Source of the DNA: Clostridia bacterium
GTDB lineage: Bacteria > Bacillota > Clostridia > Christensenellales > CAG-138
Assembly (NCBI GenBank): GCA_017547885.1
Contig: JAFYOP010000004.1
Coordinates: 317,312 to 381,311, forward strand
Reading direction: 5' to 3'
Length of the DNA: 64,000 nucleotides
A model generated the notes under the pieces. That model was given only the letters and a program-made list of their open reading frames with translations, ran no database searches and was not told the origin of the DNA. Shown here piece after piece: positions 43,550-52,190 of this stretch (the stretch's first letter is position 1; every line of letters begins with the position of its first letter). The position numbers were made by a program, and so were the translations under genes.

Positions 43550-45931
43550 ATGATAAAACACGAAACAGCATATAAAGATATACCCACCGTGGCCCTCAGG
43601 GGCCTTGTGGTGCTGCCCGGAGAAATGATCCACTTTGACGCGGGCAGGACAAGGAGCGTCAATGCCCTCAACAGGGCTATGGACGAGGAAGGCTTTATAT
43701 TCGTCAGCGCCCAGAAGGACGCCAAGAAGACGGAAATAGATTCTGCGGATATATTCCAGACAGGTACCCTCTGCGCCCTCAGGCAGGTGCTTCCCCTTCC
43801 GGGGGAGTCTGCCCGTGTGTTTGCCGAGGGCATTTGCCGCGCAAAGGCCGAGATGATATACGACACAGGCGATTGTTTTACTGCGGATATCCAAACCGTG
43901 GAAGACGAGGAGTGCAGCCCCGCCGAGGGAGAAGCTCTCCGCCGCCGCATAATGAAAAAGCTGACGGAATACGCAAGGCTTAATCAGAAGTTCAGCTCAG
44001 ATACTCTGGCTTCCATTGAGGCAAAGCTGATAATAGGCGAATTTGCGGATACTGCGGCCAATGCTGTGCTGAAACGGCCTGAGCAGCGCCAGATGGTGCT
44101 GGAGGAAAGCCACCCCGTACAGCGCATGAAAATGATGCTCAAGTGCTTTGAGGGGGAAATAGAGATACTCAAGGCGGATCGCCGCATTGCCACCGAGGTA
44201 AAGTATCAGGTGGATAAGCACCAGAAGGATTATTACCTGCGTGAGCAGATAAGGGCTATACGCAAGGAGCTGGGAGAAAACGCGGAGACCGAATCCGATG
44301 AGTTCCGTCAGCGCCTTGCCGCAAAGCAGATGCCGGACAGCGTTCGGGAAAAGCTGGAGAGGGAAATAACCCGCTATGGGGATCTTCCCGCAGGATCCCA
44401 CGAGGCCCCCTCTGCCCGCAATTATATCGAATGCATGCTGGAGCTGCCCTGGACCGAGACCAGTGAGGACTGCCTTGACCTTGACCATGCGAGGGAAGTG
44501 CTGGAGGCAGACCACTACGGCATGGAAAAGGTTAAAAAGCGCATAATAGAATACCTTGCCGTGGCAAAGCTTACGGGCAAGGTAAACGGTCAGGTAATAT
44601 GCTTTGCAGGCCCTCCGGGCGTGGGCAAGACCTCCATCGTCAAGTCCATTGCAGACGCCCTTGGGAGGAAGTTCGTAAGGATGAGCCTGGGCGGCATAAG
44701 GGACGAGGCTGAGATACGGGGCCATCGCCGCACCTATATCGGCGCAATGCCGGGCCGCGTCATAGCGGCAATGCGTCAGGCCGGCACCATGAACCCTGTA
44801 ATACTCTTTGACGAAATAGACAAGCTTGCGGGAGATTATCACGGAGACCCCGCCGCCGCAATGCTTGAGGTGCTGGACAGCGCCCAGAACTTTGCCTTCA
44901 GGGATCATTTTCTGGAAATGCCCTACGACCTTTCCAAGGTAATGTTCCTGACCACCGCAAATGATAAGAGCAACATACCCGCTCCGCTGCTGGATAGGAT
45001 GGAAATTATCGACGTGCCGGGCTACCTTGAAACCGAAAAGGCAGAGATAGCAAAACGGCATCTGCTGCCAAGGCAGCTTGAAAAGCACGGCCTTAAAAAG
45101 AGCATGCTGACCATACCCGATGCCATGTATCCCGCCATCATACGTGGATATACAGCGGAGTCCGGTGTCCGTGAGCTGGAGAGGGTGCTTGCAGGCATTT
45201 GCTGCAGAGCGGCCTGCGATATAGGAGACGGTGCTGCCAAGCGAATTCGCCTGAACTCTCAGCGGATGAAGGAATATCTGGGCCAGCCAAAGTTTGAGGA
45301 CCTTGCAAAGGAGCATAAGGATACAGTGGGTCTTGTAAACGGCCTTGCATGGACCAGCGCGGGGGGAGATACCCTCGAAATAGAGGTGCAGACTGTAAAC
45401 GGAAGCGGACAGATACTGCTTACCGGAAAGCTTGGCGACGTTATGCAGGAAAGCGCAAAGGCCGCCCTTACCTTTGTCCATGCCAACGCTGAAACTCTGG
45501 GCATTGACGAAAAGCTGTTCAAGGAAAAGGATATACACCTGCATGTGCCGGAGGGCGCAGTTCCCAAGGACGGCCCCAGCGCAGGCATAACCATGGCCAC
45601 TGCCATTACAAGCGCGCTGTCCGGAATACCTGTAAAGGGAAATATTGCCATGACCGGCGAAATAACCCTAAGGGGCAGAGTATTGCCTATAGGCGGCCTC
45701 AGAGAAAAGCTGCTTGCGGCGGTCAGAGCAGGCATTACAACGGTGCTTATACCTGCCCAGAACAAAAAGGACCTTGAGGATGTACCGGAGGAGATAAAGG
45801 GTGCGCTGAGGATAATATGCGTATCCGATGCAATGGAAGTGCTGGAGCAGGCTTTGATATCATCCCCAAAGGCAAACCATCGTCATATCCATATTCCCCA
45901 TACAAAGAGCGGCAGCGTGCCGTTGCAGTAA
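43550..45931 (+). CDS. lon: ATP-dependent protease Lon (LonA)
   Basis: Cytosolic quality-control protease, 793 residues, close to the usual ~775-800. It has the N-terminal substrate domain (VALRGLVVLPGEMIHFD), a helical region with YYLREQIRAIRKELGE, AAA+ with Walker A GPPGVGKTSIV and Walker B PVILFDEIDKL, and the protease domain with the Ser in PKDGPSAGITMATAI and the Lys in LREKLLAAVRAGITTVLIP. The start follows CGAGGAAAACAACAGCT. It ends with a strong terminator. Confidence 0.98.
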   Translation: MIKHETAYKDIPTVALRGLVVLPGEMIHFDAGRTRSVNALNRAMDEEGFIFVSAQKDAKKTEIDSADIFQTGTLCALRQVLPLPGESARVFAEGICRAKAEMIYDTGDCFTADIQTVEDEECSPAEGEALRRRIMKKLTEYARLNQKFSSDTLASIEAKLIIGEFADTAANAVLKRPEQRQMVLEESHPVQRMKMMLKCFEGEIEILKADRRIATEVKYQVDKHQKDYYLREQIRAIRKELGENAETESDEFRQRLAAKQMPDSVREKLEREITRYGDLPAGSHEAPSARNYIECMLELPWTETSEDCLDLDHAREVLEADHYGMEKVKKRIIEYLAVAKLTGKVNGQVICFAGPPGVGKTSIVKSIADALGRKFVRMSLGGIRDEAEIRGHRRTYIGAMPGRVIAAMRQAGTMNPVILFDEIDKLAGDYHGDPAAAMLEVLDSAQNFAFRDHFLEMPYDLSKVMFLTTANDKSNIPAPLLDRMEIIDVPGYLETEKAEIAKRHLLPRQLEKHGLKKSMLTIPDAMYPAIIRGYTAESGVRELERVLAGICCRAACDIGDGAAKRIRLNSQRMKEYLGQPKFEDLAKEHKDTVGLVNGLAWTSAGGDTLEIEVQTVNGSGQILLTGKLGDVMQESAKAALTFVHANAETLGIDEKLFKEKDIHLHVPEGAVPKDGPSAGITMATAITSALSGIPVKGNIAMTGEITLRGRVLPIGGLREKLLAAVRAGITTVLIPAQNKKDLEDVPEEIKGALRIICVSDAMEVLEQALISSPKANHRHIHIPHTKSGSVPLQ

Positions 45932-45934
45932 TAA

Positions 45935-45971
45935 AAAACAAAGAGAACGGATGGCCGTTCTCTTTGTTTTT
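45935..45971 (+). terminator. Terminator of lonA
   Basis: AAAAACAAAGAGAACGG (about 45935-45950), loop ATGG, CCGTTCTCTTTGTTTTT (45955-45971). It is nearly perfect and A/T-flanked, so it could work in both directions. Confidence 0.9.
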
Positions 45972-46017
45972 GTGTGAAATATATAACCGCCATAAAACAA
46001 TTTTTTGAAAAATGGTG

Positions 46018-46046
46018 TTGCCTTGCGGGCTGTGTGCTGATACAAT
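46018..46046 (+). promoter_or_regulatory. Promoter of engB
   Basis: TTGCCT (46018-46023), 17 bp, TACAAT (46041-46046). Confidence 0.6.
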
Positions 46047-46098
46047 GCATATGCAAATAAGATGGGCAAGTATAGTATGGCCCGGAGAGGAGAAAAGT

Positions 46099-46716
46099 GT
46101 GGAATTTGCCATAAAGCAGGCAGAATTTGAAACCAGCGCGGCATTGGGCAGCGTATATCCCGAAAAGACAAGCGCCGAAATAGCCATCGTGGGCAAATCC
46201 AACGTGGGCAAGTCCAGCCTTATAAACTCTCTGTGCAACAACAAAAAGCTGGCACGCACATCTTCAAGCCCCGGAAAGACCCGCCTTATCAATTTCTTCA
46301 GGATAAACAGAGATTTTTATCTTGTGGATCTTCCCGGCTACGGCTTTGCAAAGGCGCCCAAAACCGAAAAGGAAAAGTGGGGCAGGCTTATGGAAGGATA
46401 CCTTTCCAGCGGCAGAGTGGATCATCTTTTCATGCTGATAGACATTCGCCACGAGCCTACTGCCGACGATAAGCTGATGCTTCAGTGGATAATTTATTAC
46501 AATATCCCATATACCCTTATCGCCACCAAGTCCGATAAGCTGGCAAGGAGCAAGCGGGTGCAGGCTGCCAATACAGCGGCAAAGCTATTGGGCGCTCCCC
46601 CGGCCGCCATACCTTACTCTTCCGAAACCGGAGAGGGAAGGGACGCAATGCTTATGCGTATAGGCCAGGTGGTGGAGGATGTTAAAATGCTCAAAGGTTC
46701 TATTGACATAGAGTAG
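46099..46716 (+). CDS. engB: Ribosome biogenesis GTPase EngB (YsxC/YihA)
   Basis: Essential GTPase of 50S subunit assembly, 205 residues. G motifs are GKSNVGKSSLIN (G1), the switch threonine region SSPGKTRLINFF, DLPGYGFA (G3) and TKSDKLAR (G4). I chose GTG 46099 because GGAGAGGAG lies at a normal distance and family proteins begin near this point; the ATG at 46012 lies before the promoter. The lonA-engB order is conserved in Bacillota. Confidence 0.95.
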   Translation: MEFAIKQAEFETSAALGSVYPEKTSAEIAIVGKSNVGKSSLINSLCNNKKLARTSSSPGKTRLINFFRINRDFYLVDLPGYGFAKAPKTEKEKWGRLMEGYLSSGRVDHLFMLIDIRHEPTADDKLMLQWIIYYNIPYTLIATKSDKLARSKRVQAANTAAKLLGAPPAAIPYSSETGEGRDAMLMRIGQVVEDVKMLKGSIDIE

Positions 46717-46741
46717 AAGGATACGCATAATAGTTAAGTAT

Positions 46742-46770
46742 AAAAACCGGCCATGACAGTGGCTGTTTTT
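46742..46770 (+). terminator. Terminator or attenuator after engB
   Basis: AAAAACCGGCCA (46742-46753), loop TGACAG, TGGCTGTTTTT (46760-46770). It ends two bases before the GGAGG of the next gene, so it may limit read-through and could also hide that ribosome site. Confidence 0.65.
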
Positions 46771-46780
46771 GGAGGATAAT

Positions 46781-47170
46781 ATGGGTTTCAAAAAGTGCCC
46801 CAAGTGTGAACTCAACTACATCCGTGATGACGAACAGTTCTGCAATGTTTGCAAGCGCGGCATGAAGGGCGAGCCTGATGCTGACGACAGCATCGCCATC
46901 TGCACCGAGTGCGGTGAGAATCCTGCTGTTCGCGGCAGCGAGCTGTGTGCCGTATGCCTCAGAGAGGTGCGCCGTCAGGAAAACCTCGAGAAGAGGGCAG
47001 ATGAGCTGAACGCTTCTGTTGATGACATGGATGATCTGGATGAACTTGAAGTGCCCCTGGATGATGACGATATCCCCGAGATGGAGCTTGAGGAGATCGA
47101 CAAGGAGCTGGGCGGCGATGATGATATGGCCGATGAACTGGAAGACGAGGAGGAAGTGGAAGAGGACTAA
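46781..47170 (+). CDS. Small double zinc-ribbon protein with acidic tail
   Basis: Function not known. The 129 residues begin with two CxxC pairs (CPKCELNYIRDDEQFCNVC), then a second set (CTECGENPAVRGSELCAVC), so two zinc ribbons are likely. The last ~60 residues are strongly acidic (repeated Asp/Glu with few basic residues) and probably disordered. Proteins starting with FKKCPKCELNYI occur in Bacillota near engB, from memory; the role is unassigned. Binding to nucleic acid or to a basic partner is possible. The start follows TTTGGAGGATAAT. Confidence 0.85.
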   Translation: MGFKKCPKCELNYIRDDEQFCNVCKRGMKGEPDADDSIAICTECGENPAVRGSELCAVCLREVRRQENLEKRADELNASVDDMDDLDELEVPLDDDDIPEMELEEIDKELGGDDDMADELEDEEEVEED

Positions 47171-47192
47171 CCTCATCCCTGAATGACCGCCA

Positions 47193-47888
47193 ATGAAGCT
47201 TTTCGCAATAGGAGATCTGCATCTTTCCCATGCATCGGATAAGCCAATGGATGTTTTTGGCCCCGCCTGGGATGATCATGCGGCCCGCATAGCCGAATCC
47301 TGGCGAAATGCAGTTGATGAGCAGGATGTTGTGCTGATCCCCGGCGATATAAGCTGGGCAATGCATCTTGACGAGGCCAAGGCGGATCTGGACTTTATTT
47401 CCTCTCTTCCCGGTAAAAAGATCATTATGCGGGGGAACCACGACTATTGGTGGGCTTCCCTGTCCAAGGTGCGGGCTATACTCCCGGAAGGAATATACGC
47501 CCTGCAGAATGACGCGGTGGATATAGGAGGCGCTATGATAGCGGGCTCCAGAGGATGGATGTGCCCCGGGAGTTCCGGTTTTGATCCTGATTCAGACAGA
47601 AAGATATACGACAGAGAGGCAATACGCCTTGGCATGTCGCTGAGCAAGGCAGGTGAGGGCCGGCGTATAATAGCCATGCTGCACTATCCTCCCTTCAACG
47701 AAAAGCGTAATTCCAGCGCATTTACCGATTTATTCGAGAAGCATAATGTGGAGCATGTGATATATGGGCACCTTCACGGAAAGTCCTGCCGCAATGCCTT
47801 TGAGGGCGTGCGGGAAGGGATAAGCTATACCCTGTGCTCTGCGGATCATATAGGCTTTGCGCCAAAGCTTATAACCGAAATACAATAA
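47193..47888 (+). CDS. Calcineurin-like metallophosphoesterase
   Basis: Cytosolic two-metal phosphoesterase, 231 residues, substrate unknown. All family motifs are present in order: GDLHLS (7-12), PGDISWA, RGNHDYWW, MLHYPPF and GHLHG. Family members act on nucleotides, phosphodiesters or phosphoproteins. It starts 22 bp after the zinc-ribbon gene without a strong ribosome site (ATGACCGCCA), so coupling to that gene is likely. It is followed by a clear terminator. Confidence 0.92.
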   Translation: MKLFAIGDLHLSHASDKPMDVFGPAWDDHAARIAESWRNAVDEQDVVLIPGDISWAMHLDEAKADLDFISSLPGKKIIMRGNHDYWWASLSKVRAILPEGIYALQNDAVDIGGAMIAGSRGWMCPGSSGFDPDSDRKIYDREAIRLGMSLSKAGEGRRIIAMLHYPPFNEKRNSSAFTDLFEKHNVEHVIYGHLHGKSCRNAFEGVREGISYTLCSADHIGFAPKLITEIQ

Positions 47889-47906
47889 AACACAAAACAA
47901 AGCATA

Positions 47907-47928
47907 AAGCGGCAAATGCCGCTTTTTT
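47907..47928 (+). terminator. Terminator of the phosphoesterase gene
   Basis: AAGCGGC (47907-47913), loop AAAT, GCCGCTT (47918-47924), TTTT. Confidence 0.88.
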
Positions 47929-48013
47929 GTTTTGCGCAATGATGAAGGGCTGAATTTACATGCTGTATAGTAAATGGCACCGGAAACCCATTTAAATCAC
48001 TGAAATAGCATCA

Positions 48014-48050
48014 AAAGAGCATAAAAGTGGTTAAAAGTGTTGCAAAGTGG
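48014..48050 (+). promoter_or_regulatory. MraZ operator boxes
   Basis: AAAGTGG (48024-48030), AAAGTGT (48034-48040) and AAAGTGG (48044-48050) recur every 10 bp. A weaker AAAGAGC lies one more turn upstream (48014-48020). Such face-of-helix repeats are the known binding pattern of MraZ. The boxes run up to and over the -35 of the mraZ promoter, which fits autorepression. Confidence 0.85.
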
Positions 48051-48068
48051 TGGGCGGATTGCTATAAT
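48040..48068 (+). promoter_or_regulatory. Promoter of the dcw cluster (mraZ)
   Basis: TTGCAA (48040-48045), 17 bp, TATAAT (48063-48068), extended -10 TGC. Confidence 0.88.
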
Positions 48069-48120
48069 AATGATACCTAAATATCTAAATATACCGATAT
48101 TGGGTTTGGAGGCATCCACT

Positions 48121-48579
48121 GTGCTGATGAATTCTTTCGCACATAGCGTGGACGCCAAGGGCAGGGTGTTCATACCTGCCAAATGGCGCGACGATCTGGG
48201 AGACACCATCATCATTACCCGGGACATGATGGGTAAGGGTGACAGCAGGTGTCTTTACGGCATGCCTTTAAGTTTATGGAACGAAATAGTCGAGCGCTTC
48301 AGAAAGACCCCTGTTACCGACGTAAGGGCGCAGAATGCCATGCGCATGATGTTTGCCAATGCTTCTGACTGTGAGCTGGACAAGCAGGGACGCATACTGC
48401 TGCCCGCGCAGCTCAGAGAGTACGCCGGTATTGAAGGCGACGCCATGCTTATCGGCATGGCTAACAGGATAGAGATATGGAGCGCCGAACAGTGGCAGAA
48501 GTGCTGTCTTGAATCCGAAAGCGCAAGCGATGAGTTCAAGGCAGAGACAATGGCGTATCTTGCGGGGCTTGGCATATGA
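48121..48579 (+). CDS. mraZ: Transcriptional regulator MraZ
   Basis: AbrB-fold DNA-binding protein that represses its own dcw cluster in other bacteria. The 152 residues hold two SpoVT/AbrB half-domains, with DAKGRVFIPAKWR and DKQGRILLPAQLREYAG. I chose GTG 48121: GGAGG lies upstream, and the start VLMNSFAHSVDAKGR matches the family's MFMGEYxHxxDxKGR; ATG 48127 is the alternative. The stop overlaps rsmH (ATGA). Confidence 0.95.
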   Translation: MLMNSFAHSVDAKGRVFIPAKWRDDLGDTIIITRDMMGKGDSRCLYGMPLSLWNEIVERFRKTPVTDVRAQNAMRMMFANASDCELDKQGRILLPAQLREYAGIEGDAMLIGMANRIEIWSAEQWQKCCLESESASDEFKAETMAYLAGLGI

Positions 48580-49511
48580 TGCAGTTTCACCATGTACCTA
48601 TAATGCTTCCCGAAGTAATGGAGCTGCTGAAGCCTGAAAGGGGCGGCCTGTTTGTGGACGGCACCCTGGGCGGCGGCGGACACAGCGAGGGGATACTTTC
48701 CAGGCTGAGCAGCGGACGCCTTTACGGCATAGACCGGGACGGAAACGCGATCGCCGCCGCGAGCGCAAGGCTTGCGCCTTTCGGCGATAAGTTCAAGGCC
48801 ATACGTGGCAACTTCTTCGATATGAAGGAGCTGCTGATGGCAGAGGGTGTAAGCGGAGTGGACGGTATACTCCTTGACCTTGGAGTATCATCCCATCAGC
48901 TGGATACTCCGGAGCGGGGATTTTCCTACCATGAGGATGCTCCGCTGGATATGAGAATGGACGACAGGGCAGCCCTTTCAGCCTATGACGTGGTAAACGG
49001 CTATGGGGTGGAAGAGCTTGCCGGAATAATAAAGGACTACGGTGAGGAGCGTTTCGCTTTCAGAGTGGCAAACGCCATAGCACGGGAACGGGAAAAGCAG
49101 CCCATAAACAGCACCGTACAGCTGGCGGAGATAATAAAATCCGCCATACCCGCGGCCAACAGACGTGAAGGCCCCCATCCTGCAAGGCGAACATTCCAGG
49201 CTATACGCATAGAGGTAAACGGAGAGCTTGCGGAGCTTGGACGAGCTGTAGAAAGCGCGCACGACCTTCTGAATCCCGGCGGCGTGCTTGCGGTTATAAC
49301 CTTCCATTCGCTGGAGGACAGGATAGTAAAGCAGGCATTTAAAAAGTTTGAAAACCCCTGTACCTGCGACCCAAGGGCGCCCATGTGCACCTGCGGCAAG
49401 GTTCCCACAGCAAAGATACTTACAAAAAAGCCCCTTGCCCCGGGGGATGAGGAGCTGGAGATAAATCCCCGCTCCCGCAGCAGCAAGCTCAGAGGCATAC
49501 AAAAGCTTTAG
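48576..49511 (+). CDS. rsmH: 16S rRNA (cytosine(1402)-N4)-methyltransferase RsmH
   Basis: SAM-dependent methyltransferase acting on the ribosomal decoding centre; formerly MraW. The 311 residues show PIMLPEVMELL, the SAM loop VDGTLGGGGHSEGIL, LLDLGVSSHQLDTPERGFSYHEDAPLDMRMD, and VITFHSLEDRIVKQAFKKF with the Cys-rich end CTCDPRAPMCTCG. The start overlaps the mraZ stop by four bases, so translation is coupled. Confidence 0.98.
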   Translation: MMQFHHVPIMLPEVMELLKPERGGLFVDGTLGGGGHSEGILSRLSSGRLYGIDRDGNAIAAASARLAPFGDKFKAIRGNFFDMKELLMAEGVSGVDGILLDLGVSSHQLDTPERGFSYHEDAPLDMRMDDRAALSAYDVVNGYGVEELAGIIKDYGEERFAFRVANAIAREREKQPINSTVQLAEIIKSAIPAANRREGPHPARRTFQAIRIEVNGELAELGRAVESAHDLLNPGGVLAVITFHSLEDRIVKQAFKKFENPCTCDPRAPMCTCGKVPTAKILTKKPLAPGDEELEINPRSRSSKLRGIQKL

Positions 49512-49538
49512 AATAACCTGACGGAGTATTGAATAACA

Positions 49539-49991
49539 ATGGCAGTAGCGGCACGAAAAATCGATACCGAATACGTATACGCGGGATCACCGGCAATGCG
49601 GGTGTATACCCATCGTGCCCCTCGAACAGAGGAGACCCCGGCTGTTCAGCAGCAGGAGCAGGCGCAGCCTGCGGCAAAGCCTGTTCACAGCTACAGCCTC
49701 ATTCAGAAGCTGCTGACCACCTGCGCAGTACTTGCGGCAGCGGCGGCCATACTGCTGGTAATGGTACGCTATGCGGATATTGCCGCACAGTATGCCGTGG
49801 TAAACCAGCACAAGATCACCATCGAAGAAAACAGCAGGACGCTTGCGGAGCTGGAGGTTCGCCTTAATTCCGCAGTAAGCCTTGAGGAAGCACGCGAGGC
49901 CGCACTGGCGGCAGGACTGGGCTATCCGGCAGCGTCCCAGATAGTCAGCATTGACGGCACCGGCGCGGGGAGCTGGAGTTCCTCGCAGTAA
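49539..49991 (+). CDS. ftsL: FtsL-like division protein
   Basis: Small bitopic protein of 150 residues in the ftsL position between rsmH and the PBP gene. It has a cytoplasmic N-terminus of ~55 residues rich in Gln/Ala/Pro, one membrane helix (about 62-85, LLTTCAVLAAAAAILLVMV), then a coiled-coil-like stretch with VNQHKITIEENSRTLAELEVRLNSAVSLEEAREAA. Sequence identity in this family is low, so the call rests on layout and position. The start follows CGGAGTATTGAATAAC. Confidence 0.85.
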   Translation: MAVAARKIDTEYVYAGSPAMRVYTHRAPRTEETPAVQQQEQAQPAAKPVHSYSLIQKLLTTCAVLAAAAAILLVMVRYADIAAQYAVVNQHKITIEENSRTLAELEVRLNSAVSLEEAREAALAAGLGYPAASQIVSIDGTGAGSWSSSQ

Positions 49992-50003
49992 GCGGAGGAA
50001 TTA

Positions 50004-52175
50004 ATGGGCGGACCGGCAGTATCCAGCAAAAAAAGACTGTTCATAACCCTTTGTGGTATTGGATTCATCTTCATACTTCTTATCGGACGGCTGTTCTGGA
50101 TACAGATAATCCAGGGGGAAGAGCTGTCGCAGATGGCGCTGGATCAGCAGACTCAGGACACCTCCCTCAGCGCAGCCCGCGGTTCCATTACAGACAGCAA
50201 CGGCGTAGTGCTGGCCCAGAGCGGCACAGCCTACAAGGTGCTGATAAATCCCTATCGTCTCAATCAGGAAAGCAACAAGGATAACCTTCCCCGCGTTGTA
50301 TCCGAGCTTGCAAGCATACTGGGCATGGAACAGGACTATGTTATGGCCCAGACCCAGAAGCAGAACTCATCCGGCGTATACTACAAAGAAGTAGTGCTCA
50401 AGCGCCAGGTAGAGAGGGAAGTGGTGGATGACATAGTATCCCGCAAGCTTGGCAGCGGAGTATACACCGCAATAGATTCCAAACGCTACTATCCCGAAGG
50501 CAGTCTCTTTTCCCAGCTTCTCGGCTTTACTACGGTAGACGGCGTAGGCCAGGCTGGATTAGAGCAAAAGTTTGAAAAATACCTTGCCGGCGAAAACGGC
50601 CGCATGATAACCGAAACAGACCGTGCAGGCCATGCCATAGCATATGGCTCACAGGAGATACTGGATCCGGTGGACGGCTGTGACATAATACTTACCACCG
50701 ACAGCGTAGTACAGTCCTTCCTTGAAAAGGCGCTGAAGGAAGCCCTGGAAGTAAACAAGGCAGAATTCGCGCAGGGCATAATAATGAACTGCAACACCGG
50801 CGAGATAGTGGCCATGTCCACCCAGCCGGACTATAATCCCAACGACCCTCCGAGAAGTGACGTTGCTCTGCTCAATTCCCTTTCCCGCAACCGTATAGTT
50901 GCAGATGCGTATGAGCCGGGCTCCACCTTTAAGATAGTTACCCTTTCGGCAGCCATAGACAGCGGCGCTGTGTCCGAAGAAAGCACCTTTGAGTGCGGCG
51001 GCAGCTATACTCTGGCCAACGGCGAAAGGATAAAGTGCTGGAAGAGCGGCGGACACGGCCATCAGGACCTTGCAAAGGCTGTGCAGAATTCCTGCAACCC
51101 GGCCTTTATGAGGATGGCCCTTTCCATGGGTAATTCCACATTTTACGATTACATATATGCCTTTGGGTTTGGTTCCTCCACAGGCAGCGGCCTCAATGGC
51201 GAAACTTCCGGCATAGTGACCCATGAAAAATACGTAAATGACAATACCCTTGCCCGCATAGGCTTTGGCCAGAGCATAGCGGTAACGCCTATACAGCTGT
51301 GTGCGGCTGTATCCGCTGCGGTCAACGGAGGCGAGCTGATGCAGCCCTACGTTGTGGACAGCATAGTATCTCAGGAAGGCAGGGTGCTTCAGAAGAATGA
51401 GCCTACTGTGGTTCGCAGGGTAATAAGCGAAACAACCAGCCAGCGTGTAAGAACCATACTGGAATCCGTGGTATCCGAGGGCAGCGGCAAGAACGCATCC
51501 ATTCCGGGATATCGGGTAGGCGGCAAAACAGGAACCGCCCAGAAGTATGAAAACGGACAGATCGCCGACGGCAAGTTGATAGCATCCTTTGTAGGCTTTG
51601 CGCCTGCGGATGATCCTGAGTATGTGTGTCTGATACTGGTGGATGAGCCCAAGGTTGGTACTATCTTTGGCAGTACGGTAGCAGCTCCCTTTGTAAAGCA
51701 GGTAATGGAGGAGACTCTCCGCCATTACGGATATCTGCCCACGGAAAATTCTTCAACCGTAAGCGTACCCAGTGTGATGGGCCTTACCATAGAAGAAGCC
51801 AAGGCAATGCTGAAAGATGCGGGTCTCAGCGCAGAATATCAGGATGACCCAACACTGATGGTAACGGCTCAGGTTCCTGCGGCAAATGAGCAGGTGCAGA
51901 AGGGTACGGACGTTCTGCTGTATACCGAGGCTACCAATATTGAAACGGCCGAGACCGTACAGGAACTGGTTACAGTACCTGACGTGGTGGGCAAGACCAG
52001 GCTTGCGGCAAATGATGCCCTGGCAGCCAAAGGCCTTGCGATACGCATAGAGCCTGAAGACCAGACCGGTACCGCCATAAGGCAGGTGCCTGCGGCAGGA
52101 GAACAGGTGCCTGCAGGCACAGAGGTGCTGGTGGAGTTTTCACATATAGAATTATTGACTGACCCTGAGGATTAA
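50004..52175 (+). CDS. Class B penicillin-binding protein with two PASTA domains (FtsI/PBP2B/SpoVD-like)
   Basis: Peptidoglycan transpeptidase of division or sporulation septa, 723 residues. One N-terminal membrane helix (about 11-33), the dimerisation domain, then the transpeptidase with active Ser307 in PGSTFK, the SCN motif in VQNSCNPAF, and KTGT at 508-511. Two PASTA domains end the protein (about 585-645 and 652-712; VPSVMG and VPDVVG). It lies next to murE. Whether it is the vegetative FtsI-type enzyme or SpoVD cannot be decided, since this is the only class B PBP in view. The start follows GCGGAGGAATTA. Confidence 0.95.
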   Translation: MGGPAVSSKKRLFITLCGIGFIFILLIGRLFWIQIIQGEELSQMALDQQTQDTSLSAARGSITDSNGVVLAQSGTAYKVLINPYRLNQESNKDNLPRVVSELASILGMEQDYVMAQTQKQNSSGVYYKEVVLKRQVEREVVDDIVSRKLGSGVYTAIDSKRYYPEGSLFSQLLGFTTVDGVGQAGLEQKFEKYLAGENGRMITETDRAGHAIAYGSQEILDPVDGCDIILTTDSVVQSFLEKALKEALEVNKAEFAQGIIMNCNTGEIVAMSTQPDYNPNDPPRSDVALLNSLSRNRIVADAYEPGSTFKIVTLSAAIDSGAVSEESTFECGGSYTLANGERIKCWKSGGHGHQDLAKAVQNSCNPAFMRMALSMGNSTFYDYIYAFGFGSSTGSGLNGETSGIVTHEKYVNDNTLARIGFGQSIAVTPIQLCAAVSAAVNGGELMQPYVVDSIVSQEGRVLQKNEPTVVRRVISETTSQRVRTILESVVSEGSGKNASIPGYRVGGKTGTAQKYENGQIADGKLIASFVGFAPADDPEYVCLILVDEPKVGTIFGSTVAAPFVKQVMEETLRHYGYLPTENSSTVSVPSVMGLTIEEAKAMLKDAGLSAEYQDDPTLMVTAQVPAANEQVQKGTDVLLYTEATNIETAETVQELVTVPDVVGKTRLAANDALAAKGLAIRIEPEDQTGTAIRQVPAAGEQVPAGTEVLVEFSHIELLTDPED

Positions 52176-52190
52176 TTAAGGAGGAAAACC

